DNA of 64,000 nucleotides from JAOBAU01 sp034667465 (GCA_034667465.1 JAXDJV010000029.1:1-64000); one strand, 5' to 3'; shown: positions 25,868 through 34,391, counted from the stretch's first letter. The notes: generated from the letters alone by a model not told the origin. Made by a program: numbers and translations.

Positions 25868-26669
25868 ACAGCACCTTGCAGAGGAAACGGATCTTGTTGA
25901 AGTCGGCGTCGACGATCGGCGAAGCGCCCTGTCCGAAGCGCTGTTTCAACTCGGCGCCCGCCGGCTTGTATGAGAGAAAACGCGCGCGGAGTGCGGCGAG
26001 CAGTTTCGGATCGATGTCGCTGTGTGCGACGACGGTCGCGCCGGGGAACGACTCGGAGCGTTCGAGGATGCGCAGGCGATCTTTGTGCGCTTCGTAAACG
26101 ACGCTCGTGACCGCGCCGGCGTCGTACGCGCCGGATGAAACGGCAGTGACGATCTTCTCCTGCTCGGTGCCGAGAAAGTCGTGCTTCGCGAGATCGCTCA
26201 CGTTCACGCCCGCCTTCGAAAAGAGGAGCAGCGGCATGAGATGCGTCGACGTCGAGTTGTCGTACCCGAACGCGAACTTCTTTCCCTTCAGATCGCTCAC
26301 GGTTCTCAGCGGCGAGTCTTTCGGGACAACGATGATCGATTCCTGCAGGCGCGGTGCTTCGGCGACGACGGCGACCGCTTTCGTCTCATGATGCGCTTCG
26401 ACGTATTTCACCGCGCCGCAGACGAGCAGATCCGCTTTGCCGTCGCGGAACGCGGCGTACGCGGCGTCGTAGCTCGGATACGTTTTCACGACGACGCCGA
26501 GGTCTGAATCGGCGTTCACGTGCGCGACGACGCCGGCGAGCTCCGTCGCGGCAGCGCCCGGCGTCCGCCCTTCAGCGGTTGCGAGCACGATCGTCTTTTT
26601 TCCGGCGGCGTGGAGTGAGGTGGCGACGAGGAGAACGGCGGCAAGAGACAGCTTGAAAGACCGGTGCAT
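25848..26669 (-). CDS. PhnD-like periplasmic phosphate/phosphonate-type binding protein
   Basis: A 273-residue exported protein with signal peptide KLSLAAVLLVATSLHA. A periplasmic binding fold of the PhnD/ABC_sub_bind type follows: PSYDAAYAAFRDGKADLLVCG, ESIIVVPKDSPLRTVSDLKGK, FAFGYDNSTSTHLMPLLL and AVSSGAYDAGAVTSVVYE are family motifs. ATG 26669 gives a clean signal peptide. In-frame ATGs at 26684, 26708 and 26711 exist, and the last overlaps the regulator stop in ATGA. No ABC permease or ATPase lies nearby. It is the third gene of a kinase-regulator-binding protein run, so it may feed ligand information to the sensor rather than a transporter (inference). Confidence 0.8.
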   Translation of the reverse strand: MHRSFKLSLAAVLLVATSLHAAGKKTIVLATAEGRTPGAAATELAGVVAHVNADSDLGVVVKTYPSYDAAYAAFRDGKADLLVCGAVKYVEAHHETKAVAVVAEAPRLQESIIVVPKDSPLRTVSDLKGKKFAFGYDNSTSTHLMPLLLFSKAGVNVSDLAKHDFLGTEQEKIVTAVSSGAYDAGAVTSVVYEAHKDRLRILERSESFPGATVVAHSDIDPKLLAALRARFLSYKPAGAELKQRFGQGASPIVDADFNKIRFLCKVLFKKTYL

Positions 26670-26707
26670 TTTTCCAAATAACATGTGTGAAGAGGCAGTA
26701 TATTGCA

Positions 26708-27349
26708 TCATATCACTCCAAGATCGATTGCTTTCAGCACAGCCCTTGTGCGGTCGCGTACCCCAAGTTTGGAAAGCACGCTGGATATGTGATTCTTAGC
26801 CGTTCCCTCGGTGATACGCAAGAGATCTCCGATTTCCCGGTTGCTGTAGCCGCCCGCGAGCAGCCGCAAAATCGTCTTTTCGCGATCGGTGAGCGGCTCC
26901 GGAAGCTCCGCCGAATCGAACGCGACGTTGCTCTTCTCCAGCGCGCGCGTGATGCGCTCGGTGATGACCGGTTCGATCGACGTCCCGCCGCCTGCAACCG
27001 TGCGAATCGCGGCGCTCAGCCGCTCGAGCGATACGTCTTTCAGCAGCCAGCCCTTCGCGCCGGCGCGCACCGCTTCGAACAGCAGCGAGTCGTCGTCGAA
27101 TGTCGTCAGGATCAGCGTCGGCGGCAGCGTGCCGCGCTCGCGCAATGCGTTCAGGACGCCGAGCCCGTCGCGCTTCGGCATGCGCAGATCGAGCAGCATG
27201 ACGTCGGGCTGCAGCCGCTCGACGACTTCGATCGCCTCGTCGCCGTCAGATGCCTCGCCAATGATTTCGAAGTCGCGATCGAGCGCGAGGAGACTGCGTA
27301 ATCCCTGGCGAACGATCGTCTGATCTTCGACGAGACAGATGCGAATCAC
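26708..27349 (-). CDS. NarL/FixJ-family response regulator
   Basis: A 213-residue cytoplasmic transcription regulator. The receiver domain has VEDQ, phospho-acceptor Asp54 (MLLDLRMP), TTFDDDS and AKGWLLKDVS with the conserved Lys. The C-terminal LuxR-type helix-turn-helix spans EPLTDREKTILRLLAGGYSN and TEGTAKNHISSVLSKLGVR. Its ATG overlaps the stop of the upstream histidine kinase in ATGA, so the two are a cognate pair. Target promoters cannot be read from the window. Confidence 0.94.
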   Translation of the reverse strand: MIRICLVEDQTIVRQGLRSLLALDRDFEIIGEASDGDEAIEVVERLQPDVMLLDLRMPKRDGLGVLNALRERGTLPPTLILTTFDDDSLLFEAVRAGAKGWLLKDVSLERLSAAIRTVAGGGTSIEPVITERITRALEKSNVAFDSAELPEPLTDREKTILRLLAGGYSNREIGDLLRITEGTAKNHISSVLSKLGVRDRTRAVLKAIDLGVI

Positions 27350-28464
27350 ACGATCTCTCCGACGAGCGGAAGGCGGACGTGAACCGAGAAACCGCCGCCG
27401 CGCGATGACGTAACGTCGACGGAGCCGCGCACCTGTTCCACGCGCTCGCGCATCCCGCGCAGACCGTTGCCGATGCGCAGATCGTCGGTGCCGCTGCCGT
27501 CGTCGCGCGCGTCGATGTCGAGCGATTGTTCGTGCGTCTTCAATCGCAGCCAGAGATTGCGCGCGCCGGAATGGCGGACCGCATTCGTGACGATCTCCTG
27601 CACCGCGCGCAGCGCGGCCTGTGCGATGGCGGCGTCGGCGACCGCGACGTCATTCGCGACGTCGAGATGAACGGCAGGCGTCGTGATCGCATCGCGCAGC
27701 GAACGGAGCGCGCCGCCGAGATCGACCGGTTCGTCGTCGCGCAGACTGCTGACCGTGTCGCGCACATCGCTGAGCAGCAGCTTCGTGATCGATTTGCTTT
27801 TCTCGATCGACTCGCGCGCGTCGCCGCCGGCGAGATGGCTCGCGACTTCAAGGTTGAGACTGAGCGCGGTCAGGTGATGTCCGAGCAGATCGTGGAGATC
27901 GCGAGCGATGCGGAGACGTTCCGATGCGCGGCTGTTCATGTCGAGCAGTGCGGTCGTCATGCGCAACTCCGCATTCGTGCGCGCGAGCTCTTCGCGCGCC
28001 TGCGCTTCGGAAAACGTCCTGTGCACGCTCACGGCGCCGAAGAGTTGAAACGCGAGATACGCGAACGTCACCGCGATCGGTGCGTCGTTGCCGCCGAGAT
28101 AAAGCAACACGCCGAAGACGATGCTTTGCGCCGCGATCCAGGCCGCCGCGATGCGCATCGACATTCCGCCGAGCTCCGCCGCGACGATGACGAGCAGGAT
28201 CGCCTGAAAGCCGGCCGGCTGAAGCCAGACGCAGACGAGCGCAAGCAGCGACTGCGCCGCATTCAGCGCGATCGTCGTCTGCCGCGCGCAGCTCGACCAG
28301 TTGGCGAAGAGATAACAGACGATGAACGCGACGAACGCCGCCAGCCAGGTGAGCCCGCGTGTGGTGAAGAGGTGATGATGGCTGAGCTCCCACGCCAGGC
28401 TCGGCGCGCCGACGATCAGCCACGTGACGGCGCCGATCGGGGCCAGGTTGGAACGGACGCGCAT
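27346..28464 (-). CDS. Membrane sensor histidine kinase (HisKA_3, NarX/DesK type)
   Basis: A 372-residue kinase. Residues ~8-145 contain about six hydrophobic segments with almost no periplasmic loop, suggesting sensing within or near the membrane. A coiled-coil linker (~147-180) leads to the HisKA_3 box RLRIARDLHDLLGHHLTAL with phospho-acceptor His191. The ATPase domain follows with the N box EIVTNAVRHSGA and G boxes DDGSG and GNGLRGMRERVEQ. It pairs with the overlapping NarL-type regulator. A PhnD-like exported protein completes the run. The gene starts 17 bases from a heptad inverted repeat. Confidence 0.92.
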   Translation of the reverse strand: MRVRSNLAPIGAVTWLIVGAPSLAWELSHHHLFTTRGLTWLAAFVAFIVCYLFANWSSCARQTTIALNAAQSLLALVCVWLQPAGFQAILLVIVAAELGGMSMRIAAAWIAAQSIVFGVLLYLGGNDAPIAVTFAYLAFQLFGAVSVHRTFSEAQAREELARTNAELRMTTALLDMNSRASERLRIARDLHDLLGHHLTALSLNLEVASHLAGGDARESIEKSKSITKLLLSDVRDTVSSLRDDEPVDLGGALRSLRDAITTPAVHLDVANDVAVADAAIAQAALRAVQEIVTNAVRHSGARNLWLRLKTHEQSLDIDARDDGSGTDDLRIGNGLRGMRERVEQVRGSVDVTSSRGGGFSVHVRLPLVGEIV

Positions 28465-28480
28465 ATCCTCATTGTGTCAG

Positions 28481-28563
28481 GTGCAGAGTGCTGAGTGCTG
28501 AGTGCTGAGTCAAAACGCCGACCGCACTCAGCACTCTGCACTCTGCACTCTGCACTCTGCACC
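28481..28563. repeat. Inverted heptad repeat element
   Basis: Left arm GCAGAGT then three GCTGAGT units (28483-28510). Right arm ACTCAGC then four ACTCTGC units (28526-28560). The arms can pair around a 15-base loop. It fills the intergenic gap between a divergent kinase gene and the receiver-kinase gene. The strict 7-base period is shared with the elements at 61694-61790 and 62029-62061, although the sequence differs. Confidence 0.85.
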
Positions 28564-28576
28564 GGAACGTGAGCGT

Positions 28577-30472
28577 ATGATCGACACGAACGTGAATCCA
28601 ATCCTGATCGTCGACGACAACGTCATGAATCGTCAGATTCTTGCGGAACAGTTGTCGGCGCGCGGGCATGAGGTCATCGAAGCGGAGGGCGGCGCGGAAG
28701 CGATTGCGCTCGTCGATTCGCGGCCGCTCGAAGCGGTGATCCTCGACGTGATGATGCCGGGGATCGACGGCTTCACCGTCCTTCGCCGCATTCGCGATCG
28801 CTTTTCGCTCACGGAACTTCCGGTCGTCATGGCGACGGCGCGCGACGATCGTGCGGCGATCGTCGAAGCGCTCGGAATGGGTGCGAACGACTACGTCACC
28901 AAGCCGCTCGATTTCGCCGTCGTTTACGCGCGGCTCACCACGCAGCTTGCACTGAAGCGCGCCAGCGATGAGATTCGCCGGCTCAATCAACAGATCGCGC
29001 GGATGGGCGAGTCGTCAGCCGACGCTTTGCGCGATGTCGAAACGTGGTCGGCGACGACTGCGGCGGAGCTCGCGCCGGTCATCGGCGCGGCATCGATCAG
29101 CGTCTGGCTGCTCGACGGCATCAGTCTCTGGCCGCTGTCCGACAGCGACGCGAAGCGGCCGACGCTTGAGGAACTTGCGATCACGTCCGAAGCGAAGCTG
29201 TTCGTTCGCGACGACGACACGCTGTTCGCCGTGACCGGATTGAGTGGCGACGTTTACGGCGCGCTGGTTGTCGCGGCGAAGACGGCGTGGGAAGAGCCGG
29301 AGCGGCGTCTCGTCTCCAGCTTTTCGCGGCAGCTCGGCAGTGCGCTCGAAGTGCAGCGGATGCGCAACGATCTCGCCGCCGCGCAGAGCCGCGTCGCGGT
29401 GCGGCGGCAGGAGATGATCGATCGCGGCATCGACATCCTGCACGTCTGTCCGAAGTGCGGACTTTGCTACGGTCAGGAAAGAAAGCGCTGCGGCGTCGAC
29501 GGCTCGCTGCTCGAATCGCCGCGGCTGCTGCCGCTGACGATCCGCGGCCGTTATCGGCTGATGCGCGCAATCAGCAGCAGCGGCATGGCGAAGCTGTTCG
29601 AAGCGGCCGACGAAAAGCTCGGCCGCTCGGTCGCGCTGAAGTTGATCAAGCCGGAACACTTCGACGATCCGGAGATGCGCGTTCGTTTCGAGCAGGAAGC
29701 GCGCGCGGTCGCACGCATCGATCATCCCGGCGTCGTCGCCATCTTCGATTCGGGCGAGCTCGAAGACGGCTCGCTCTTTTTCGTGATGGAGCTGCTACGC
29801 GGTCTCAACCTCGGTCAGGTGCTGCACGCGCACGGCCGCGGCTCACCGCGGCAGGTGGCGTCACTCGTTCGGCAGGTTGGCGCCGCTCTCGCCGCCGCGC
29901 ATCGTGCCGGTTTCATCCATCGCGACATCAAACCCGACAACATTTTTCTGACGGACGAGCCGCCGAGCGCGCTCGAAGCGTTTCGTGTGAAGCTGCTCGA
30001 CTTCGGCATCGCCAAGCCGATCGATTCCGATTCGCATCTCACGCAGACCGGCGCGTTCATCGGCACGCCGGGTTACATGGCGCCCGAACAACTCCTCGGG
30101 CTCAACGTCGATGTTCGTGCTGACATCTACTCGCTCGCCGCCTCGACATTCGAAGCGCTGACCGGCGAGCGCGTCGGGCCGAAGAAAACGGGCGCCGGCA
30201 CGAAGCAGGATGCGATGCGCAAACCGCCGCAGCTTCGCGAGCTGATGCCGGACGCGCCGTCGGACGTCGACGACGCCATCACGCGCGCGCTGTCGATCGA
30301 TCCGGAATCGCGACCGTTGCACGCCGAGCAGTGGGCGAACGCACTGGCCGAGGCGCTCGATGCGATGCCGGCCACCGGCGCCGCCTGGCCGCGTCCGCTC
30401 GTGAACGTCGACGTCGCGCTGACCGACTCGAAACAGCTGGCGACACTCCCGTCGCGCCGTCCATCCCTTTGA
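28577..30472 (+). CDS. Receiver domain fused to Ser/Thr protein kinase (Pkn2-like)
   Basis: A 631-residue cytoplasmic protein. Residues 1-120 are a receiver domain (LIVDDN, acceptor Asp57 in VILDVMMPG, switch Lys in DYVTKPLD). Residues ~135-280 form a GAF-like or coiled-coil region. A zinc-ribbon-like cluster CPKCGLCYGQERKRCG lies at ~289-304. A Hanks-type kinase follows with VALKLI (ATP Lys), catalytic HRDIKPDNIF (~449) and DFGIAKP (~475), plus FIGTPGYMAPEQL. The glycine loop is degenerate (AISSSGMAKLFEA). No transmembrane segment is present, unlike many PknB proteins. ATG 28577 follows the heptad repeat directly. The layout suggests histidine-kinase phosphorelay input controlling Ser/Thr phosphorylation. 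The adjacent divergent kinase is a candidate partner. Confidence 0.9.
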   Translation: MIDTNVNPILIVDDNVMNRQILAEQLSARGHEVIEAEGGAEAIALVDSRPLEAVILDVMMPGIDGFTVLRRIRDRFSLTELPVVMATARDDRAAIVEALGMGANDYVTKPLDFAVVYARLTTQLALKRASDEIRRLNQQIARMGESSADALRDVETWSATTAAELAPVIGAASISVWLLDGISLWPLSDSDAKRPTLEELAITSEAKLFVRDDDTLFAVTGLSGDVYGALVVAAKTAWEEPERRLVSSFSRQLGSALEVQRMRNDLAAAQSRVAVRRQEMIDRGIDILHVCPKCGLCYGQERKRCGVDGSLLESPRLLPLTIRGRYRLMRAISSSGMAKLFEAADEKLGRSVALKLIKPEHFDDPEMRVRFEQEARAVARIDHPGVVAIFDSGELEDGSLFFVMELLRGLNLGQVLHAHGRGSPRQVASLVRQVGAALAAAHRAGFIHRDIKPDNIFLTDEPPSALEAFRVKLLDFGIAKPIDSDSHLTQTGAFIGTPGYMAPEQLLGLNVDVRADIYSLAASTFEALTGERVGPKKTGAGTKQDAMRKPPQLRELMPDAPSDVDDAITRALSIDPESRPLHAEQWANALAEALDAMPATGAAWPRPLVNVDVALTDSKQLATLPSRRPSL

Positions 30473-30515
30473 AAAACCTTTGAAGCGAGCATTACCTTTG
30501 CACGGAGCGCATTAC

Positions 30516-31037
30516 ATGAAAAAGATGGCACTACTCGTTCTCGTCACGCTTGCAACGTCCTGCCTGACTTCGTATCAGCCCAAACATCTGACCGATCCCG
30601 AGATTGCGATGGTGATGCGCGTTGCGAACCTCGGCGAGGTGCGCGAGGGGAACATCGCGCGGACGAAAGCGGCCGATGCCGCGGTGCGCGAGTTCGCCGT
30701 GATGATGGTGAACGAGCACACCGAGGGGAACGTGAAGACGGAAGAAGCGCTGGCGAAGAAAGAGATTCCGTCGGACGACAGCAACACCAGCCGCGAGATC
30801 GATGTAGCGTCGGCGACCGCGGCCGATTCGCTGCGCGCGGCGGCGGAAGGGCCGGCGTTCGATCGGATGTACATGGATCGCCAGATCAGCGTCCACGAGA
30901 ACGTGCTGTCGATGATCGAGAAGACGCTGCTGCCGGCCGCACGCGCGAGCGTGGTGAAGACGGCGCTGAACGAGATGCAGAAAACTGTGACGAAACACCT
31001 CGAGCGAGCGCGACAGGTTCGTGCCGCGCTGAAGTAA
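30516..31037 (+). CDS. DUF4142 lipoprotein
   Basis: A 173-residue protein with a lipoprotein signal ending in LVTLATSC (Cys16). An all-helical ferritin-like DUF4142 region follows: LTDPEIAMVMRVANLGEVREG, AVREFAVMMVNEHTEGN and FDRMYMDRQISVHENVLSMI. DUF4142 proteins are periplasmic or outer-membrane helical bundles of unknown biochemical role, often stress-associated. ATG 30516 is preferred over an upstream in-frame start at 30480 because it places the lipobox correctly. It is 43 bases downstream of the receiver-kinase gene on the same strand. Confidence 0.85.
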   Translation: MKKMALLVLVTLATSCLTSYQPKHLTDPEIAMVMRVANLGEVREGNIARTKAADAAVREFAVMMVNEHTEGNVKTEEALAKKEIPSDDSNTSREIDVASATAADSLRAAAEGPAFDRMYMDRQISVHENVLSMIEKTLLPAARASVVKTALNEMQKTVTKHLERARQVRAALK

Positions 31038-31063
31038 CGGCGCCCCGCGATAAACTGGCGCGC

Positions 31064-31651
31064 ATGCCGAAATCAGGTCAGGCGCGCGAAGTGCTCGAAG
31101 GCGGCCGGCTCAAGGGCGGGATCTTTCGTTCGCATCTGCAGTGGGTGCGCGATCATCGATCACCTGAAGAGTTTCAGCAGTTGATGGATGCGCTGCCGCC
31201 CGACGTGCGAAAGGCGCTGAGCGGGACGATTCTGGCGACGTCGTGGTTTCCGTTCGCGTGGCTGATCGAGCTCGATCGCGTCATCGCGAAGTTGTTCGGC
31301 GCGGGGAAGGATCTGTATCGCGAGCTGGGACGTTACTCGGCGACGATCAATCTCTCGACGACCTACAAGTTGCTCGATCGCAAAGCGAATCACGAGTTCT
31401 TCCGCAACTCGGCGCTGCTTCACGCGCAGTTCCAGGATTTCGGCAAGGTCCTGTACGAACAGACCGGCGAGAGCTCGGGACGCATGGTGCACACCGAATA
31501 CAAAACGCTGAGTCCGCAGTTCTGCGCGAGCGCGCTCGGTTACTACGAAGGCTGCGTCGAATCGCACGGCGGGCGTTCGCCGAACATCGTCGAAACCGAG
31601 TGCCAGTGCTACGGCGACGCGAGTTGCACGTTCGACATCAGCTGGCGTTGA
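31064..31651 (+). CDS. DUF2378/V4R-like sensory protein
   Basis: A 195-residue soluble protein. The first half (VRDHRSPEEFQQLMDALPPD...LSGTILATSWFPFAWLIELD) matches the style of the myxobacterial DUF2378 (TIGR02265) family. The second half ends in a V4R-like signature, ALGYYEGCVESHGG then ECQCYGDASCTFDISW, where Cys/Gly/Cys spacing is conserved. V4R domains bind small hydrophobic molecules in signalling proteins. No output domain is fused, so it may act through a partner such as the upstream receiver-kinase protein (positional inference). Its stop overlaps the TTG start of gluQ. Confidence 0.65.
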   Translation: MPKSGQAREVLEGGRLKGGIFRSHLQWVRDHRSPEEFQQLMDALPPDVRKALSGTILATSWFPFAWLIELDRVIAKLFGAGKDLYRELGRYSATINLSTTYKLLDRKANHEFFRNSALLHAQFQDFGKVLYEQTGESSGRMVHTEYKTLSPQFCASALGYYEGCVESHGGRSPNIVETECQCYGDASCTFDISWR

Positions 31652-32487
31652 CGACAACCGGCCGCTTCGCAACGTCGATAACGGGTCGCTTCGCTCCGTC
31701 TCCCACCGGTCCGCTGCATCTCGGCAGTCTCGTTGCGGCTGTCGGTTCGTGGTTGTACGCGCGTCGCGCGAACGGGCGATGGCTGGTGCGGATCGAAGAC
31801 ATCGACACGCCGCGCGTCGTGCCCGGTTCGGCGGAGGAGATTCTCGCCGCGTTGAAAAGATACGGACTCGAATGGGATGGCGAGATCGTCTGGCAATCGC
31901 GTCGCACGCAGTTGTACGAGGATGCGCTGGCGACGCTGCGCGCGCGCGGATTCGTTTACGACTGCGGCTGTTCGCGCGCGGATGGCGTTTATCCCGGCAC
32001 CTGTCGCGACGGTCTTCCCGCCGGACGTGAAGCGCGCGCGGTTCGATTTCGCGTGCCCGATGACGTGATCGCGTTCGACGATCTGCTGCACGGCCGCGTC
32101 GAAGAGAACGTGGCGACGTCGGTCGGCGACTTCGTCGTTAAACGTGCCGATGGTCTGTTCGCGTATCAGCTGGCGGTCGTCGTCGACGACGCGGAGCAGT
32201 CGGTGACGCAGGTCGTGCGCGGCGATGATTTGCTGTCATCGACCGCGCGACAGATCGCGCTGCAACGTGCGCTCGGATACGCGACGCCGGAGTACGTGCA
32301 TCTCCCCCTCGTACTCAACGCCGAAGGTGCAAAGCTGAGCAAACGCGACGGCGCGCTGCCGCTGCCAACGCTCGATGATCGACGCGTCGTCGAGACGCTC
32401 GCGATCGCGCTGCAGTTCCTCGGCATCGAGGTGAAAGAGTCGACGCCGCGCGAAATGCTCGAAACCGCACTGTCATCCCGAGCGTAG
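31648..32487 (+). CDS. gluQ: Glutamyl-Q tRNA(Asp) synthetase
   Basis: A 279-residue paralogue of the GluRS catalytic core that attaches glutamate to queuosine at the wobble base of tRNA(Asp). The HIGH-type motif is TGRFAPSPTGPLHLGSL, followed by RIEDIDTPR. The zinc-binding segment CGCSRADGVYPGTC and the KMSKS-type motif KLSKRDGA are present, and the anticodon-binding domain is absent as expected. TTG 31648 overlaps the previous stop in TTGA. No ATG is available near the N-terminus. The last residues (LSSRA) and the TAG stop are encoded by the left arm of a dispersed hairpin repeat, so the native C-terminus may have been altered. Confidence 0.88.
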   Translation: MTTTGRFATSITGRFAPSPTGPLHLGSLVAAVGSWLYARRANGRWLVRIEDIDTPRVVPGSAEEILAALKRYGLEWDGEIVWQSRRTQLYEDALATLRARGFVYDCGCSRADGVYPGTCRDGLPAGREARAVRFRVPDDVIAFDDLLHGRVEENVATSVGDFVVKRADGLFAYQLAVVVDDAEQSVTQVVRGDDLLSSTARQIALQRALGYATPEYVHLPLVLNAEGAKLSKRDGALPLPTLDDRRVVETLAIALQFLGIEVKESTPREMLETALSSRA

Positions 32488-32560
32488 CGAGGGATCCGGG
32501 CGGGTGGGGCACGCAGCTGCCGCCCCGCCCACCCGGATCCCACGCTACGCTCGGGATGAC
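32472..32560. repeat. Long inverted repeat of the GTCATCCCGAGCG type
   Basis: Two 38-base arms (32472-32509 and 32523-32560) pair with three mismatches around a 13-base loop. The arm begins GTCATCCCGAGCGTAGCGAG, a motif I recognise as a dispersed intergenic repeat in many bacterial genomes. It fills the gap between convergent gluQ and the OYE gene, contains the gluQ stop codon, and ends one base before the stop of the other gene. Confidence 0.9.
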
Positions 32561-33622
32561 TTACACCGCGCGCTCGTACTGCGGCGGCCACGGCGCTGCT
32601 GCGCCGAGCTCCTTCGCGGCGTGCAGCGCCCAGTACGGATCGCGCAGAAACGCTCGCGCCAGCAGCACGGCGTCGGCGCGGCCGCTGGCGATGATCTCTT
32701 CCGCCTGAATCGCTTCGTTGATCATCCCGACCGCGCCGGTGGCGATGCCGGCTTCGGCGCGAATCCGTTCCGCGAACGGCACCTGATAGCCGGGACCAAC
32801 TCCGATCCGCGCCTTTGCGACGTTCCCGCCGCTCGAGCAATCGATCAGATCGACGCCGAGTGCTTTCAGTTCGCGCGAGAGGACGACTGATTCCTCGAGC
32901 GTCCAGCCGCCCTCCACCCAGTCGCTCGCAGAGATGCGCACGAAGAGCGGGAAGTCGTCCGGCATCCGCTCGCGTACTGCTTTCGCGACGCGCAGCGTGA
33001 GACGCATTCTGTTTTCCAGCGTTCCGCCGTATTCATCGTCGCGCGCGTTCGACTGCGGCGAAAGAAATTCGTGCAGCAGGTAGCCGTGCGCGGCGTGAAT
33101 CTCGAGTACGCGAAAACCGGCGTCGAGCGCATGTCCGGCCGAGCGGACGAACTGCGCGACGACCTCGTCGATCTCGCCGAGCGTCAGCGCGTGCGGAATC
33201 GGCTCACCTTCGCGAAACGGAATCGCGCTCGGCGCGAGCGTCGTCCACGAATACGGTCCTTCGCTGATGACGTGACCGCCAAGCCACGGCTTCTCGGTCG
33301 ACGCTTTTCGTCCCGCGTGCGCGAGCTGAATGCCGGCGACCGCTCCCTGCGCTTCGATGAACTGCACGATCGGACGGAAGGCGTCAGCGTGTTGCTGCGA
33401 CCAGATGCCGCTGTCCCAGAACGTGATTCGTCCTTCGGGCGACACCGCGCTCGCTTCGACGAAGACGAGCGAAGCGCCGCCGACTGCGCGGCTGCCGAGG
33501 TGGACGAAATGCCACGGAATCGGCAGGCCGTCCTCGGACGAGTACTGGCACATCGGTGAGACGAAGACGCGATTGCGAAACGTGATGCCGCGGAGCGTGA
33601 ATGGCTCGAAGAGCCGGCTCAT
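32561..33622 (-). CDS. NADH:flavin oxidoreductase, Old Yellow Enzyme family (YqjM/NamA-like)
   Basis: A 353-residue FMN-binding TIM barrel that reduces activated C=C bonds using NAD(P)H. It begins LFEPFTLRGITFRNRVFVSPMCQYSS, with the Cys of the YqjM subclass. It has IQLAHAGRKAS, the substrate-anion-binding pair in VLEIHAAHGYLLHEFLSPQSN, and the FMN-phosphate segment GRADAVLLARAFLRDPYW. Length and motifs match the YqjM type. The downstream alpha/beta hydrolase start lies within 4 bases of this gene's start, so the hydrolase gene lies upstream in transcription and overlaps it in an ATGA arrangement. The physiological substrate is unknown. Confidence 0.92.
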   Translation of the reverse strand: MSRLFEPFTLRGITFRNRVFVSPMCQYSSEDGLPIPWHFVHLGSRAVGGASLVFVEASAVSPEGRITFWDSGIWSQQHADAFRPIVQFIEAQGAVAGIQLAHAGRKASTEKPWLGGHVISEGPYSWTTLAPSAIPFREGEPIPHALTLGEIDEVVAQFVRSAGHALDAGFRVLEIHAAHGYLLHEFLSPQSNARDDEYGGTLENRMRLTLRVAKAVRERMPDDFPLFVRISASDWVEGGWTLEESVVLSRELKALGVDLIDCSSGGNVAKARIGVGPGYQVPFAERIRAEAGIATGAVGMINEAIQAEEIIASGRADAVLLARAFLRDPYWALHAAKELGAAAPWPPQYERAV

Positions 33623-34380
33623 GCTTCGTGTTCCGGGCGATTGATGTGGCGCGACAGAAACGCGGTGGCGAGCGGATTCAACTGCAGCGATCCTTCGTAG
33701 TTGGCGAGATGACCGGCGCGCGCGATCGGCGCCATCTCCGCCTTCGGAATCATCGCCACCATTCGCTCGGCATCGGACGGCGGCGTGATGACGTCACGGT
33801 CGCCGACGACGACCAGCGTCGCGACGTCAGCGTTGCGCAACGTGCCGGACGAGTCGGGACGTGACGCCATCGCTCTCAGCGCCGCGATGACGCCTTCCTT
33901 CGACGACGTCTCCATGATCGCGCGCACCCGCGGACGCAGCGATTCCGAGTACGTCATTTTCGGCAGCATCGATTCGACGACGGAGCCGATGCCGTTCGCT
34001 TCGACATCAGCGACGCTCTTCAATCTGCCGGCGCGCGCTTCCTCGGAGTCCGGCGTTTCGCGCGTGTCGATGAGGAGCAGCGCGGCGACACGCTCAGGCA
34101 CGTCGCGAAGAATCTGCATCGCGATGTAGCCGCCCATCGAAAATCCGGCGATCACGGCGCGCTCGATCTTCTTCTCATCGAGCATCGCGATCACTTCGCG
34201 CGCATACGATTCCATCGACGCCTCGGTGCCGTTTGGCGGCGTCTGACCGAAGCCGGGAAGATCGGGTCGGATGTGACGAAAGCCGGCGATGCTCATCTGC
34301 GGCTCGAAGATCGCCGAGGAGAGCGGAAAACCGTGAATCCAGACGATCGGAAAACCGGAGCCTTCGTCGTGCACGAACAT
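33619..34380 (-). CDS. Alpha/beta hydrolase
   Basis: A 253-residue cytoplasmic hydrolase. It has the oxyanion motif IVWIHGFPLSS, the nucleophile elbow GFSMGG (Ser in AVIAGFSMGGYIAMQIL), a late acid strand LVVVGDRDVITPP, and the catalytic His in IARAGHLANYEGS. It is close in style to the 3-oxoadipate enol-lactonase/esterase group, but substrate cannot be assigned. Its stop overlaps the start of the OYE-type gene by 4 bases (33619-33622), so the two are cotranscribed. Confidence 0.85.
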   Translation of the reverse strand: MFVHDEGSGFPIVWIHGFPLSSAIFEPQMSIAGFRHIRPDLPGFGQTPPNGTEASMESYAREVIAMLDEKKIERAVIAGFSMGGYIAMQILRDVPERVAALLLIDTRETPDSEEARAGRLKSVADVEANGIGSVVESMLPKMTYSESLRPRVRAIMETSSKEGVIAALRAMASRPDSSGTLRNADVATLVVVGDRDVITPPSDAERMVAMIPKAEMAPIARAGHLANYEGSLQLNPLATAFLSRHINRPEHEA

Positions 34381-34391
34381 GGCGGCGAATG

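Noticed and set aside
28481..28563. CRISPR array
   Set aside because: Units are 7 bases with no spacers, and the arms are inverted. No cas gene is in the window.
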